From positions 66,991,117 through 67,055,116 of the forward strand of contig CATQJL010000112.1 of assembly GCA_958299035.1 (NCBI GenBank): 64,000 bases of DNA, read 5' to 3'. The notes beneath the pieces were generated by a model. The model worked only from the letters and a program-made list of their open reading frames with translations, had not been told where the DNA came from and searched no databases. The translations under genes and the position numbers were made by a program. The DNA is from Cylicocyclus nassatus (Eukaryota; Nematoda; Chromadorea; Rhabditida; Strongylidae). This document shows, piece after piece, positions 1-12,599 of the stretch (the first letter of the stretch is position 1; each line of letters starts with the position of its first letter).

Positions 1-3000
1 CTTGTGAGTGACTCCTGAAGAGACTGGGTAAACTAATCGCAGCTGGGAACTGTCCAGTATGCGTTCCTGTGGTGTTTTCGTTGGAATATTTGTGGCATTC
101 TGCAACAGGTTTACTAGAACTAACGCCCAAAATCTGAAGCAACATACCACTATGTTGATTTTGATGCCTTCAACTGGTCCTGCTGTCTTAACACCGAATG
201 GGTGCTTGAAAGACGTAGGACTGGCAGCGCCAGATCCGGCCTTGTCAGAGTCATCATCATCATCGCTGGAAACGGCTTCGCCTTTCTCTCTTCTAGTCTC
301 TTTTTCCTGACGGCGTTGTATTTGCTGGCAGTAAGCTGAAAGTCACAGTGAAGCGCCAAAGAAAAGAAAAAGTGGATTCAAAAGAGATGGAAAAGTAATC
401 TAATGGTACAAAAGCGATAAAACTAAACGTACAGACAAAATCGTCCACACTTTTGGGCTGATTTTGGAGCTGATCCAAGTTTCCAAGACTGATACCAAGC
501 TGAAATATGTGGAGTATTTGTCATGGTACATGATGGACCTCTCTTTTCACTGCTTTTCTTAGTAAGAAATGCTATACACCTCCCATCCTACGTTCTAACA
601 AACTTGATAGATATCTTACCAACTGCATTTTCTGTGCCTTCTTCCTAGCAATCGCCAACAGCTTTGCTTTATCAATTCGTCCTCTCCTACGGCCACCACC
701 TCGCCTTCGACCCTCTCCTCCCATTGGACGCCTTGGTGATCTACTGCGACTTCTACTTCTGCTTCTGCTTCTACTTCTACTACGACTAGGAGTGCGGCTG
801 CGACTCCGGCTACGACTTCTGCTCCGCGTTGATGACCTGGATCGTGACCGACGGGATCTGACATGGGAGATAAGATATCAGCAAAAAACGCGACACTTCG
901 TTATCACAGGATAGAGACACACCTATATCGGCTACTGCTACGACTTCTGCTTCTGCTGCGACTTTTGGACGTGGACCTTGACCTCCGCCTGCGCTTGTCC
1001 CGAACTGGGCTTCTGCTAACAGATTTAGAGTAACGTCGGCGAGATCTCGACCTTGAGCGACCACTAAAAAGGAATATAATAATTTTCATACAGAGCAACA
1101 GCAGATACTGTTACGCAGCTGTTATCCACAAGTAGAAAAATTTTAGCAAGCAAAAAATGCTCCAAAAATGAAGTACTGTTAGCTCCAAGGTATGTTTGCA
1201 GCAAAAAAAAAACAACACTCACCGATCGTCTCGTCGACGTCCACGTGGACGATATGGTGATACCTTTCTCATGGCCTTGTTAGAACGTCTAAAACAAAAA
1301 ATTTTACATTTATAAATCGGTTGCTCTTCAAAATATAAAAACCATCTACTAACGCAGTTCTTGCTTTAATTCTTATCTCCTCATCAGTGTTTGGACTGGA
1401 GCTTCGTTTCCGTGGGGATCTGCGCCGTTTCCTTGAGTGCGGCTCTTTGGAAGCTGAAACAGTCGGCTGAGCTTCTTTTCCTTAATAGATTGTGTAGATT
1501 CTGGTTGAGATGCATGTAATGAATGAAACTTACCTTTCGATATCACAGCGGATGAACTCTCGACAACCCTCGCTAATCGAGATTTTAGCGCTGTCTAAAA
1601 ATACATGAGTAGAGCTCATAGGAGCCATAAACTATGGAACCAACCTTCGGCTGAGCAGCAGCATTGATTTCTTCGAATATCTCTTTCTCCAGCTCTCCAT
1701 CACTTATGGGTTCAGGAACCGGTGCAGAATTGACGGCTCCCGACGAGGTGGCGGTTGGAGCCGGGGGCGGAAGAGATGCTGGTCCGAATTCTGCCTCTTT
1801 CTCAGCCTCATCAGCCGAGATATCCATCAAACTGGAAAAATACAATTTGCAGATTATTTCGGTCATAAATGTAAAAGGCACCTTTCATCCTCAATTTTGA
1901 TAGAAGGTTTCATCTCAGTCTCGTTGCCATTTTCTGCTTCAGTTTTTATGTGAGTCTGAACCGATGAACTTTCCGTAGCCGAGGTTTTCACCTTTAAGTT
2001 GCGAGGTACAAAATCTCCGCGTCCTTTCTCAGCAATCACCTAAATTTTCAATCAGAGCGCAGCTAAATGAGCAACGATAATCAAAGTACACGCATACCTT
2101 GTTCAGAACGTCTGATTCTCTTTTCTCCATAGGTCCATCATCATCCAAATCTTTCTTGATTTCTTTTGACAACGGAAATGCTTGAGATGAACGAGGCTTG
2201 CCCAGCGGAGGAGCGACTGGAAGAGATGCTGTAAAAACAAAAAATGATGCCTTGTATGCACCAAAGATGTGATAAACCCAAAACACACCCAAATCTAGAG
2301 AGGAGCCAATCTTACTGGAGATATTAATCTTTTTCTTGGCTTCTTTCATGACAGTTCGGAAATCAGCGCCAACCGGAAGATCATCATCATCGTCGGAGAT
2401 CTGAAGAAGTCAGTTTGGACAAACAAGATTAACAGGTATCAAAAGGGACTCACCGCACGAAATGATGACTTCTCAGGGAAAGGAGGACTCTTTTCGGGAG
2501 TACTGATTGGCTCCGGCTCTGGTTTTACTACTGCCTTTTTCTCTTCTTCATTATCAGATCTCAGCGGTGTTGGAGTTCGAGAGGGGGTTTTGTCTTTTGA
2601 TGAAGTTTTCGACTTTGACCTTGATCGATGTTTTCTGAAAATCAGAGACGATGATAGGAATTCTAAAGATAAATCCTAAAGCAAACAAATTATGACTAAC
2701 CTTTTCTTATGCTTCTTCTTCGAAGGTGACCTTGAACGCGAGTGTTTTCGTGATCCACTATGGTCACGCTTGGAATGATGCTTCTTCTTCTTCTTTTTTG
2801 ACTTCTTATGCTTGTGTTCCTTTTTCTTCTTTTCCTTGTCTCTCTTCTTTTGTGCGGCTAGGTCTTCGACGGAAAAAGGCTAAAAATCAAGATTTGAAAT
2901 TGGGGTGTTATAAATGCGAAAAATAATTACTTCATTTTCGTATTGTCATTTACATTCATAATGGGTGTACTTTCTGAGTAAATTAAAAAAGAAAACACAT

Positions 3001-3377
3001 TACAGAAAGCAACCATTGAGAAAGTGCAGTAGCTGTACCCAAGTTTTTATAAAATCAGTTCATATGCCAAGTCGCTCTTTTATTGAATCTATATATAGTG
3101 CCTTCGCGAATGCATCATCAATATTCCATCTTTGTGAAATATGACTTTGGAAAATTGGAGGTGATTAGGCAACAGCAGAAAATAAACGCAAGTAAAAACA
3201 TTATGAAACCCGAACCTTTTCTAAAGAACGAACTTCATCGAGGAGATCCTTCACGATAGCATCACTTGTCGTACATTTGTTCGTTGAGGGATCTCCATTT
3301 TGTTCACGCCGCGACAAGTCTTCACATTTCGTATCTTCTGATGTTTCGCTAACGTTCTTCTGTTCAGCGACATCCAT
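1..3377 (-). CDS. SON: SON-like nuclear speckle SR protein, partial (3' end beyond the window)
   Basis: SON is a large Arg/Ser-rich cofactor of nuclear speckles that supports splicing of weak introns. I trace 15 exons on the minus strand: 3216-3377, 2701-2879, 2454-2634, 2316-2400, 2098-2228, 1882-2039, 1645-1831, 1534-1594, 1354-1453, 1223-1288, 923-1063, 620-857, 433-499, 148-335 and 1-99, all with GT/AG borders and compatible phases. The start is the first ATG, at 3377; no ATG lies upstream in frame. The N-terminal part is acidic and Lys-rich, and exons at 620-1063 encode long SR/RS runs. The diagnostic part follows: a DKAKLLAIARKKAQ helix like SON's DKAQLLEIAK, then CQQIQ, an acidic DDDDDSD run, KHPFG and YPVSSG, in the same order as human SON. 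The G-patch and dsRNA-binding domains expected at the C-terminus would lie outside the window. The orthology call is by motif order, not alignment. Confidence 0.82.
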
Positions 3378-6300
3378 TCGCGGATTTTTTTTTGTTTTCA
3401 CAGATTTTTGACAAATGTCAAACGACACAAAAAGTCAGAAAGAAAGAAAAAACAATGCAAAAGAGACAATGAACAATGTTTTGACAAAACACAAACGAAA
3501 TGCGTCGGCTACGCAAAAGTTTCACGCAGGATGGCGTGTGACTTTTATTAAAGGACAGCCGCCTCGTTCGGGCGAAGGTATTGAGTGGATTGCTGCATTC
3601 GTGTTCATTCGCTTCGTCGTCTGCGCGCTTTTTTCGCCGTGCTATTTCGTTAGCCGCGTTCCCCGACTTGGATCAATGCCAGCTCTAATTGCTTGTCCTA
3701 TCACTGACTCATCCGTTGTGTGTGTGCGTGTGTGTGTTGTATTCCGACGTATCGCTACTGTGTGCGGGGCCCCGTTGCAGCTGTTCAGGGGTTAGTCATC
3801 GGCTGAGGGTTCCGCTAGGTGCTGCTATGTGCTATTGAGATTTTCTGCGAAATATTTGGCAAGTTTTGTTGTTGCGTCGCAGCTTTTTTACTGATTTTGG
3901 GCAGCAATTTCCATGCATATTTTTCTTTGAAGTCATCCTTCCTCAATTTATTAGAGCGATCATTCCTTCTTCTGCAAAGTTCTCTGCAAAACTTACATCC
4001 TTTTTCTCTTGCCCTTTACCTCATCAAGCCGGGCAGCTTGTTACGAAATCGTTGGATATAGTCTGCGTCATCAACGATCAGCTTAGTCATTGGCCTTATC
4101 TCGAGCTGCAGAATATTTTGCGAATTAAAGTTTTCAAAGGTACCAGATAGTAAGTTTCCTGCTCTCGAACTCGAAAGTCCTTGTTTTCTTGATTAATTGT
4201 TGTATAAACCGTAATCATAATCCTTTAGAAAAGCTTTTACTAAAGGACGCATAATCGAATTTACTCTATGAAATCTAGACATATGAGTTCTATTTTGAAC
4301 GGTAAGTGCAAGCTGACAGCCTAAATCTCATATCGTGAATTTGGTTATGAGTCCATTTAATGGAGCACTTTTCACTGCCGATAACAATATCAATGGTTAG
4401 TGCAATAGTTGATTAACAAAGAAATGAAATCACAAAAATTCATCTGTAGCCTCTTAGAGCTTCCTAAACGTTAACATTTTCATGAAACAGACCATTCATT
4501 GCTGGGTTTTTTAGTCACTCAAAGTTGATCTCTATACTTTGCAAATTAGATCTCAAGGGTTCTTTTAAAAATTTTTGTTTGATGATAATTTTGGGGCTCT
4601 AATGATCTACGCATGCGGTCAGTATGTTGCCTTTTTCCTTTTTTTATCACAATCTTACGAATTTCAAGAAGAAAGTGGCTGGCATCTAATTTGCCACCAA
4701 AGGTAGTATAGCACATTCGAAAAATCGTGACGATGGCGCGACTGCGCGCGAGACGCACGCACGTCACGGCAACCGCATTTTCTTGTTTATCATCTTTACT
4801 AGAACGGTTTTTCTGCTTACATATGACAATATTTAGACAATGGAAGTGACTGAGCTGAGAGTTAAGGTGATGCTTTTTTGCATGAGTGTTTTCTGCCCCA
4901 GTGGGCGCAAAGACCGCAGTCAAATCCGTCTCATGTTTTTATAAACGACCTGTGCATAACTGACCTTTCAGATTTTTTTCTAAAACCCATCAATCGGTGA
5001 AGTGGTCTCGCCTCTATATTAGCCCAAAAAAAGTTCGGCTTCAATACTAAAACCTACTTGATTACCATACAAACTAGCAAAATGCTCTTCTGACCAAACT
5101 TTTGAATGCTTCTCTTGAAGTCCGCAAGGCCAAATGTCATCTTTTTGCTTTGAAAGCTTTTCTTGGGGCCTACATCTATCATCATCATCATGCTATTTAC
5201 TTACGCCTCTCCAGCGTGGGGTGCCTGATGCTTGATAAAGTTGTTTGCTTAGTATACATTCTCAAGCGATGCACGTGCAGTTTTCAGCAAATATATCCGT
5301 ATGTTCTATCGTTAGCTCGTTTGTGACAGTTGTCTGGTTTTCCTCTGAAACCTTGGGAAGACACGCTCTCGGCATGAAGCTATGAGAATGTTGGGAAAAA
5401 CTGCGACAAGAAGAGACAAGTGTTGTCATAAGCTTCGAAAGTTGGATGATGTGTTGTCTTTGCTTTAAAGGCTTTGGAACTAGACACGGTATGTACAATT
5501 TCAGTTATTTCTATAAGTTGTATAAAATTTCTATAAGTTGTAATATTGCAATTTTTTCTTTTGGAGCTGTAGTTAGCTTTGTCTTTGTAAGGAAGGGGTC
5601 TAATACAGACCTTATTCCTACTTCTACTTCCCGCTAGAATTCTCTCTGTCAGTCCTTGAACATTATCCGTATTCTAGACGAAATCGTGTGTCCAATATGT
5701 AAGGAGCGATTTTCTCACAACTTTTTATCTTTTGGACACTTGGGTGCAGAAATGGACAGCAAAATTCGCAAATTTCTCCTCTCAAAAAGTTTTTGAAGAC
5801 GCATTTCTCGCTGGTACGTATTCATAGCATACAATATTTTTGGAGTGTACTTATTCCGATCAAATCACGCCAAACTTCTTTTGCGCATGCTATCGCCCGC
5901 CATGTGCTCTTTTTCCTCATTTTCGGGCTCTATCTCCATTTAACCATTTTCATATGTTTACTCGTATAGTCGTTTTTGTTAGAGGATCCGTTCTTGCTCA
6001 CATTCTTTCTCTTACGGAAAATATATCTCTAATGGATTCATATTAGGCAATAGAGATACAGAAAAAAATGGATTGTAATAGTCTACTGCACTTTCTCGTT
6101 ATCGAGAGGGATAAATGACGTTCAGTGTGTGATTTGTTACGATCTGGTAGTTGATATAAGAAGATTATCATGTGAACTGAGCAATTAATGCTTCTATGAG
6201 GGTTTAAGCATGTTTTTATTATCTCACACGTTGTGTGCTGAGGTGTTACGCTGTTTCCTAGCGAGCATCGTATCACAAAAAGTGCTTTACTCCGTACTAT

Positions 6301-9109
6301 CTTCTGGTTTGAAAATCATTTCTCCTGTCTAGTCGGAGTCTGGGTTTTCAGCTGCCCGCGGTTCCTTACGAATATGATCCATCAAAAAAAAAAGTCGTGT
6401 TGACTATGTAAGTATTGTCTTGAACTTGGGTTGATTCGCTGTTTGCTGATTGGTGCGTTTATTGGCTTCTCAATTACTCAAATTTCTTGCTGCACTTATG
6501 AGGTTTTTTGTTTCCAAACTATCTACGTACTCATGTCATTATGACTTATCAGTGTTCAGTAGAGGTATCCATGAAGCTGCTAAAAATCTGTCCAGCAACC
6601 TTTATTTCCTCTCTGTTTACCTTCTCCACTTTCTCTAGTAAACAAAGGGCATTTACCAGAATAATCTCTTGGTAAACAAAATGCATTTGGAAGAATGATT
6701 TATTCCAACAAAAATGCTCTAGGTTTCAGCGAAAAGTAGAGTACGTCGGCGTTTCTTAAAAGCACAAGTAATCCGCTTACTTACTGATGGTCTTTTTCTT
6801 TTCTCTTCTAGGAGGAGGATCGTAAGCAGTGCATATATCTTTTGAACACCGATTAGGCGTGTACTTACTATTAGTTCCAAGAGATTCTGTTACTTTTTCA
6901 AAGATTTTGTGCACCTTGGCAAACAGTTCATGGTGCGGCCGGATAAAGAGCACGTTTGTCATGCGTGTGGATATGTTGTTTCGTGGTGCATTTGCCAGCG
7001 TGGGATTTCACCCATGGCGCAGTGTAGCACTTCCTTGTAGTCCCAAAATTTGCTACTAGGGGCGTGTTTTTTTTTGCTGACTGCCCTCGTTGCTCCCCTC
7101 CCCCTACCCAAAGCCTTCCCTTTCGCATGTTAGCATCAACCGTTGCCTTGCAGATGTCAAGTGGATGCAGTTCTCGAGTATTTTTTCGCTGGTTAGAGAG
7201 TTGAAGAATGTTTGAACACTTGCAGAGCAAAGCTACGAAAGCATCATTATCATGTGTATGATTGGGGTTTCTGGATAAATAGTACACTTCTTTTCATTTA
7301 GCGCAACGAACGCTCGCATTTGTATCGTCGCTGTGAATGCATACGAAACACACATTTATGGAACGCAGACGAGATTTATTACTCGAAGCGTCGCCCAATA
7401 TAGCATTCGTGGGTGGTCGAGCAGCGCGTTAGCACTGTAGGTGTAGTACATTCACTTCAGCTCATATGGCTTAGTAGGACTTGGCCAAACTTCTTTTTGA
7501 TTGTGTCGGCAATGATCCCCGCTGTTTAGGTTTTTCGCTAAATTTCAGGTTGGGATTAATGTGCTGCCGAATATTTTGCTTGGACCACGTCAAATGCTGT
7601 CATCACATGCTATAGTTTGCTGGTAGGATTAGTAAGATACCAGTCCATTTCGGCAGTGATTATCTTCATTCCTTTTTGTTTCCTTAAATACAAATATGCT
7701 TCTCAAGTTTTCTTTCCAAAATCAATTTTGAGGACGGTTTCTGTATTACTAAAATTACCGAGATAAAAGCGAGCTTTCTGTAGAAAGTGGTTGTCAGCGC
7801 TAGTGTGTTGTTAATAATATCTAACAATAAGAAGTTGGATTTTTATATATCTGACGAAATGACCCCAATTTGAAAGAACTTTTTGAATTGGCTGTTCAAA
7901 ATTCAGCTTTTTTACTTATTGTGTAGTCAAAGTCGAAAGAAGCAGGTGACCGTCTACAGTCAGATCATTGAAAGTATTATAGTGCCCGATCGAGTGCTTA
8001 GCTTTTTATATCATCGAGGCTCGCATATTGAGTGTTCACTGTCTGAGCGTGGACTGCGGTAGCGCATGGTTTTTTTCGGCATGCATCGTCGTCTGTGCTT
8101 GGATGCTATCGAACAGACAGGGTATGACTCATCACAGTCAGTTCCTCATCCACTTTTTACAGTGACCTCGTTCGTTTCTAGAAAACGTTAGCAATTGTCA
8201 GTCCCTCATGCGCACCAATTCCCCGTTGATGTGCAGTATCATATGGTTTTTTTGCCTATGGCGTCTATATCTCTTTGAGTTTGTTTGCATTGAATAGAGC
8301 GGAAACGATCGTTAAAAGTTCCATTAAACATCGGCAGCGCTTCGAGAGATGTTTTTCCCGTTCTCTATTTGCGCAAGTGCGGGACGGCGCCATACCGATT
8401 ATCTTATCAATAGAATGTACAGTGTATGTTCGGTTTCGGTCAAAGTTTTCTTTCTTTTATCGCATTCTGCTACGCAGTAGTGCGTAACAGTTTTGTGTAA
8501 ATTTTTTTTCGTTCGATTTTCCGGACTTGTAAGGCACGCAGCTCCATATTTCATTTTCTCTTGGGTACTTTCATTACATCATCGTTTTTTGTAAACTTTC
8601 CTTCTGGTAGATCTATTTTCTGAGGAAGAAAGAGAGAACATTATGAAAAACGAAAAGCTGAAAGAGTCAATTATCTGAACGAAACTTCCAGTTGCAAGAT
8701 TAGACAGTCCACTTTCTCTTTTATGTCAAAAGCTGAAGACAAACTAAGTCTCTTGAACGTAGAAGTCAAGCTCTTTCATCCTACTGGATTCATCTTCTGC
8801 TGTCTCTGGTGGTAGTGGAGAACTTGAAGTTTGTAAATTAGAGAGTTTGGCTGTCTTCATTTTCTAACATGAAAGGAAAATACCTATTGTCTATTCTTGT
8901 AAATGAAAGTTTCGTTCAGATTAACTCCCTCAGTTTTCAAAGTTTTCGTGAGGTTCCCTCTTTCTTTCTCAGACAATTACCTGGCCTACCAGTCTTCACG
9001 GATTTGTACGACTTTTCGTTTCCCATGATTTCGTACTTCTGCTTGAAGATGCTGAGAAAAGCTTCCCTGCTTCAAAGACTCGTTTTTCATTCTTTAAGAG
9101 CCGCCTTTC
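3378..9109. other. Intergenic, no supported gene
   Basis: This stretch lies between the SON-like start (minus strand) and a hAT-like element. It is T-rich on the plus strand and the short ORFs have no recognisable motifs or consistent splice borders. A slightly GC-richer patch next to the SON-like ATG (about 3540-3790) may hold its promoter, but I see no defined element. It could also be intron or 5' UTR of an unrecognised plus-strand transcript, because nematode introns are T-rich on the sense strand. Confidence 0.5.
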
Positions 9110-9117
9110 CTTGCATG

Positions 9118-11785
9118 CATAGGTGCGATGGGGTGATCGGGGTCCCTCCAAAGTGAAGGGTGTCCCAGCCGATTTTGACCCTCAAAAGTGAAGGGTGTCC
9201 AAAAAGTGCCGGCGTCGACCGGGGGGGGGGGGGGAATTGAAAAAATTTCAAGTGTCGACCGGGGGGGGGACTGAAAAAATGGTAAAAATTATAAAATTAT
9301 CCAGTTTAAATAGTCAAATTTTCTAAACTGAATTTGTATGAAATATAATTAATGAAATGTTTATAAGTACTTTGTTTTGAATTCATATAAATATTGTTTT
9401 ATTTTCGTACACCATTTTTCGGTGAGAAAATGCATGTTTAGGTGGGTGGAACGTGTAATGTTGTAAATGTGATTGCGACCGAAAATTACAATGGACAATG
9501 GCAGATACTCGAGGCTTGTAAGGTGCTGAATGATGTTTTACCTGGACCGTACAAATGTGGATAATGTTAATAAGAGACTCCGCGATGATTAGGAATTATT
9601 GTTGCAAAAAAAATACGTATGTCGGTATCTATGGAACACAATAAAAAAATTTGTTGCTCAATTGCGTCCACTTGAAGCAGAATAAACATACACAGTGTAG
9701 CACAGTGATAAGACTAGTGTAACTGATGTCAGGAGTGAAGCTACGATGTTGACGAGAATTGAGCAAGGTCACTTTTTCTAACTTGAGTAACTTGCAGTAG
9801 ATCGCTCTCCAGTATAACTCTTGGATAAATGGGCTAAAGCCAAGTTTAAGCTAGATTTAAATGCTGGCCTTTGAAAGCTATACAACGATATATAATTTGT
9901 GAGGTGCAATATCTTTGCCAGGTGAGATAGTTTCCAGAGGTCAAACGGTACCCCCCCCTCCACGTCAGAGCCCCATATCTCCACGATGGGGGCATTTCAT
10001 GATTTAATTTTTTTTGCATCTTCAAGAGGGAGGTCCATTTAGTATTACCTATACCCTCGCAAAGAGATTCCACGGGAGCGGCTGACTTAAATTCCAAATT
10101 TACCTGTGTTTTTCAAGCGCCTTTTATTCCTTGTTGTAACTCTCCTTCAGTATATCCGATCTTTCTGCGAGGGTATAGGTAAGACTCAGTAAACCTTCCT
10201 CTGTAAGATGCAAAAAAAACTGAAGCACGAAATGCCCCCGTCGCCGAGATATGAAGCTGCAAAAAAACCCATCAAAAATCGATTTTTTTAATATAACTCT
10301 TATATAAGTAATTAATTCAAAACGGGAATAGTGTAGGTAGATTCGTCTCCTCAAGAGCTTTCGAATGATATATAACATGTGGGGGTTTACTGCTTCCGGG
10401 TTGCGGGAAGGGGGGGTGATCGGTCTCAGTTCAGGGCGATCACCTGGCGGCGCCTCTCCAATGCATTAAAGGCAGCGGCTCGGCAGAATAGACCTACCTT
10501 AGATTTTGACACAGACGGATAGGAGGCCCTCCAAGTAAACCAAAAGAGCAACTCCGGCCGAAAATGTGAATTCTGCAAGCCAGGGGGGCGGCCCATGCGT
10601 CGCTCCCCTTCCTCCTTTCGCTCCCCGAACACCTTGTTCGGACGAGTATTCTCCGCTAGACGGCGCAGGACCTCCAACCGCTTTCCCGCATTGTGCATGC
10701 TATACAAAGCCAAAATTACAGGCAGCAGGGTCTTCGTGCCAGGGCCCTCCCGACTCCCCTTTGAAAAATTCTCGTCCGAGCTGCATTTTGGAAATCGAAA
10801 AAAACGCCCCGAAAAAATTTTTTTCACCCCTCTTAAAGCTCAGATTCGGGATCTACGGGTCGAGAAGGCCCAAAGCATGCAAAAAGATGGAAGTGCAAAA
10901 TCTGCCGAGCCGCTGCCTTTAAGGTGGCGGGGGGTGATCACCCTGAACTGAGGCCGATCACCCCCCCTCGCAGAGCTTAAAAAAAAATAGGACCCCCACA
11001 TGCTATATATCATTCGAGAGCTCTTAATGAGTACAATCTACCTATACCCTTCCCATTCAATTTCATTCACATACATACAAGTTATTTGCAAAAAATCGAT
11101 TTTTGGAGGCGTGATTTTTGCTCTATTTGCGACTTCATAACTCTAAGAGGAATACTTTTTAGGATCTACTTTTTTCTCTATGTGATAGAGGAAAGGTTTC
11201 ATATTAAAGCCTATACTCTCGCAAGATGAAATTCTGCAACTTACTCAAGTTATACTGACTCAAAAACTGACATTTCTCAAATTTGGCCAACATTGCGACT
11301 GCAACTGTGCTGCCCTAAAAATTTCTCCTGACACCATTTGTACTAATTTTATCATTGTTCTGGACTCTATATCTTTATCTACTTTAAGCGAACACTATGA
11401 ACACCATTCTTTTATTGTACTACATAAATATCGACATAAAATTTTATTTGCAAAAAAATAAAACATGATCAATGCAAGGTCTTTTGTTAACATCATCCAC
11501 ATCAATATTCTCCAGGTAAATCTGTCGTCCATCAGCGCCTTTCAGGCTTCCAAAGTAACTGCAATTGTCCGCTGCCCATGTTATTGTCGGTCGAGATCAT
11601 TTTTATAAGATCTGCGTTCGATCCTTCTGAAAATGCATTTGTTCATTGATATTTTTGTAATTGTGCAGAAATTCCTCACCTTCAAAAAAAATTTTCGTCC
11701 GTCAGGTGAAGGGGGGGGGGGGTGGTCCGGCCTCCAAAGTGAAGGGGGGGGGGGGTGAGCATTTGCTCACCCCATCGCACCTATG
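9118..11785. mobile_element. hAT-like non-autonomous DNA transposon, composite
   Basis: The element is bounded by inverted ends CATAGGTGCGATGGGGTGA and flanked by the 8-bp direct repeat CTTGCATG (9110-9117 and 11786-11793). An 8-bp duplication and CA..TG ends fit the hAT superfamily. Both ends carry long G runs next to repeats of a 'AAGTGAAGGG' motif. The 2668-bp interior contains no transposase ORF that I recognise. It contains a large imperfect palindrome (about 9.8-11.3 kb) with another inverted-repeat element at its centre, so it is a nested structure. Confidence 0.78.
10411..10967. repeat. Inner inverted-repeat element nested in the 9118-11785 element
   Basis: Both ends read inwards as GGGGGGTGATCGG followed by CTCAGTTCAGGG (left end at 10411, right end on the opposite strand to 10967). 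A second inverted pair just inside contains AAAGGCAGCGGCTCGGCAGA (about 10467 and 10900). The same GCAGCGGCTCGGCAGA string recurs at 28671 and, degenerate, at about 50517, so it belongs to a dispersed family. The GC-rich ORFs over it on both strands have no domain motif and I read them as chance. No clear target duplication was found. Confidence 0.6.
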
Positions 11786-12599
11786 CTTGCATGTGTTCTT
11801 CAGTGCTTTGCTAGCATAAGCAAAGACGCCTTCGGGTAAATCCTGGGGCACCTGGAGAGCGTCCAAACAAACAGATGGAACGCTTTGAACGTGTTTATTT
11901 AGTGCTGCATAAGCAGTAAACATATACGCGCAACTCGTTTGCAGCTTTAGCTCAGCTAGATGAAGAGCGAGAGAGTAGCTAAGATTGGAGGAATTTGCAG
12001 GAGTGAAATCATTCTATAATAAAGAATGGCAAGGTTTTGCACTTACATGTTGACAAGTTGCGGACTGAGGCGAGTGATTGCCGAGGGTGCGGAGGGTGCA
12101 GATTGTCTACAAGGCTAGCGTGTTTTCGTAGGGGTACAGGGGGTGGTAAATATCGTGTCTCCTCGAGGAAGGCGTCCAAAAGGGGTGCGGTTCTTAAGTG
12201 CAAAAAGGCTATAGTTGGGAAGGGGCCGACACTCTCGTAAGGTTGCTAACAGTACCCCCCCCCCCCCTTCTTTCGCAAGTTTGAACTCTGCCGGTATGAA
12301 TGATTCGGAACTCGCTGTCTAGCGTAGACATGCTTTAATAGTTCCTCACCGTTTACCCTTCGACTGCTCACATTTTCATTTTCCTGCTTAAGTTCTTGGC
12401 TGCCCATAATTAGTTAAAGTTCATAGCTGGCATAGTTGGTGAGAATTGATGAGGACAGTTCTCTGTTCTTGAAATAAGTTGGTAAGTCGTAAGGCTATTC
12501 TTATAGGTCTCTGCAATCATTTCTCACAACTTCAGTCTGTTCGCTGTTCATTGGGCATATCTTTCAATGCTTAATCTGTTCATAGGGCTCTTTCTTGAT

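Noticed and set aside
3415..4150. Plus-strand frames upstream of the SON-like gene
   Set aside because: No motif and no consistent splice sites; composition matches the surrounding T-rich DNA.
10426..10951. Overlapping GC-rich open frames of 118-133 codons on both strands
   Set aside because: They lie over an inverted-repeat element and are open on both strands because of base composition and symmetry; no motif is present.
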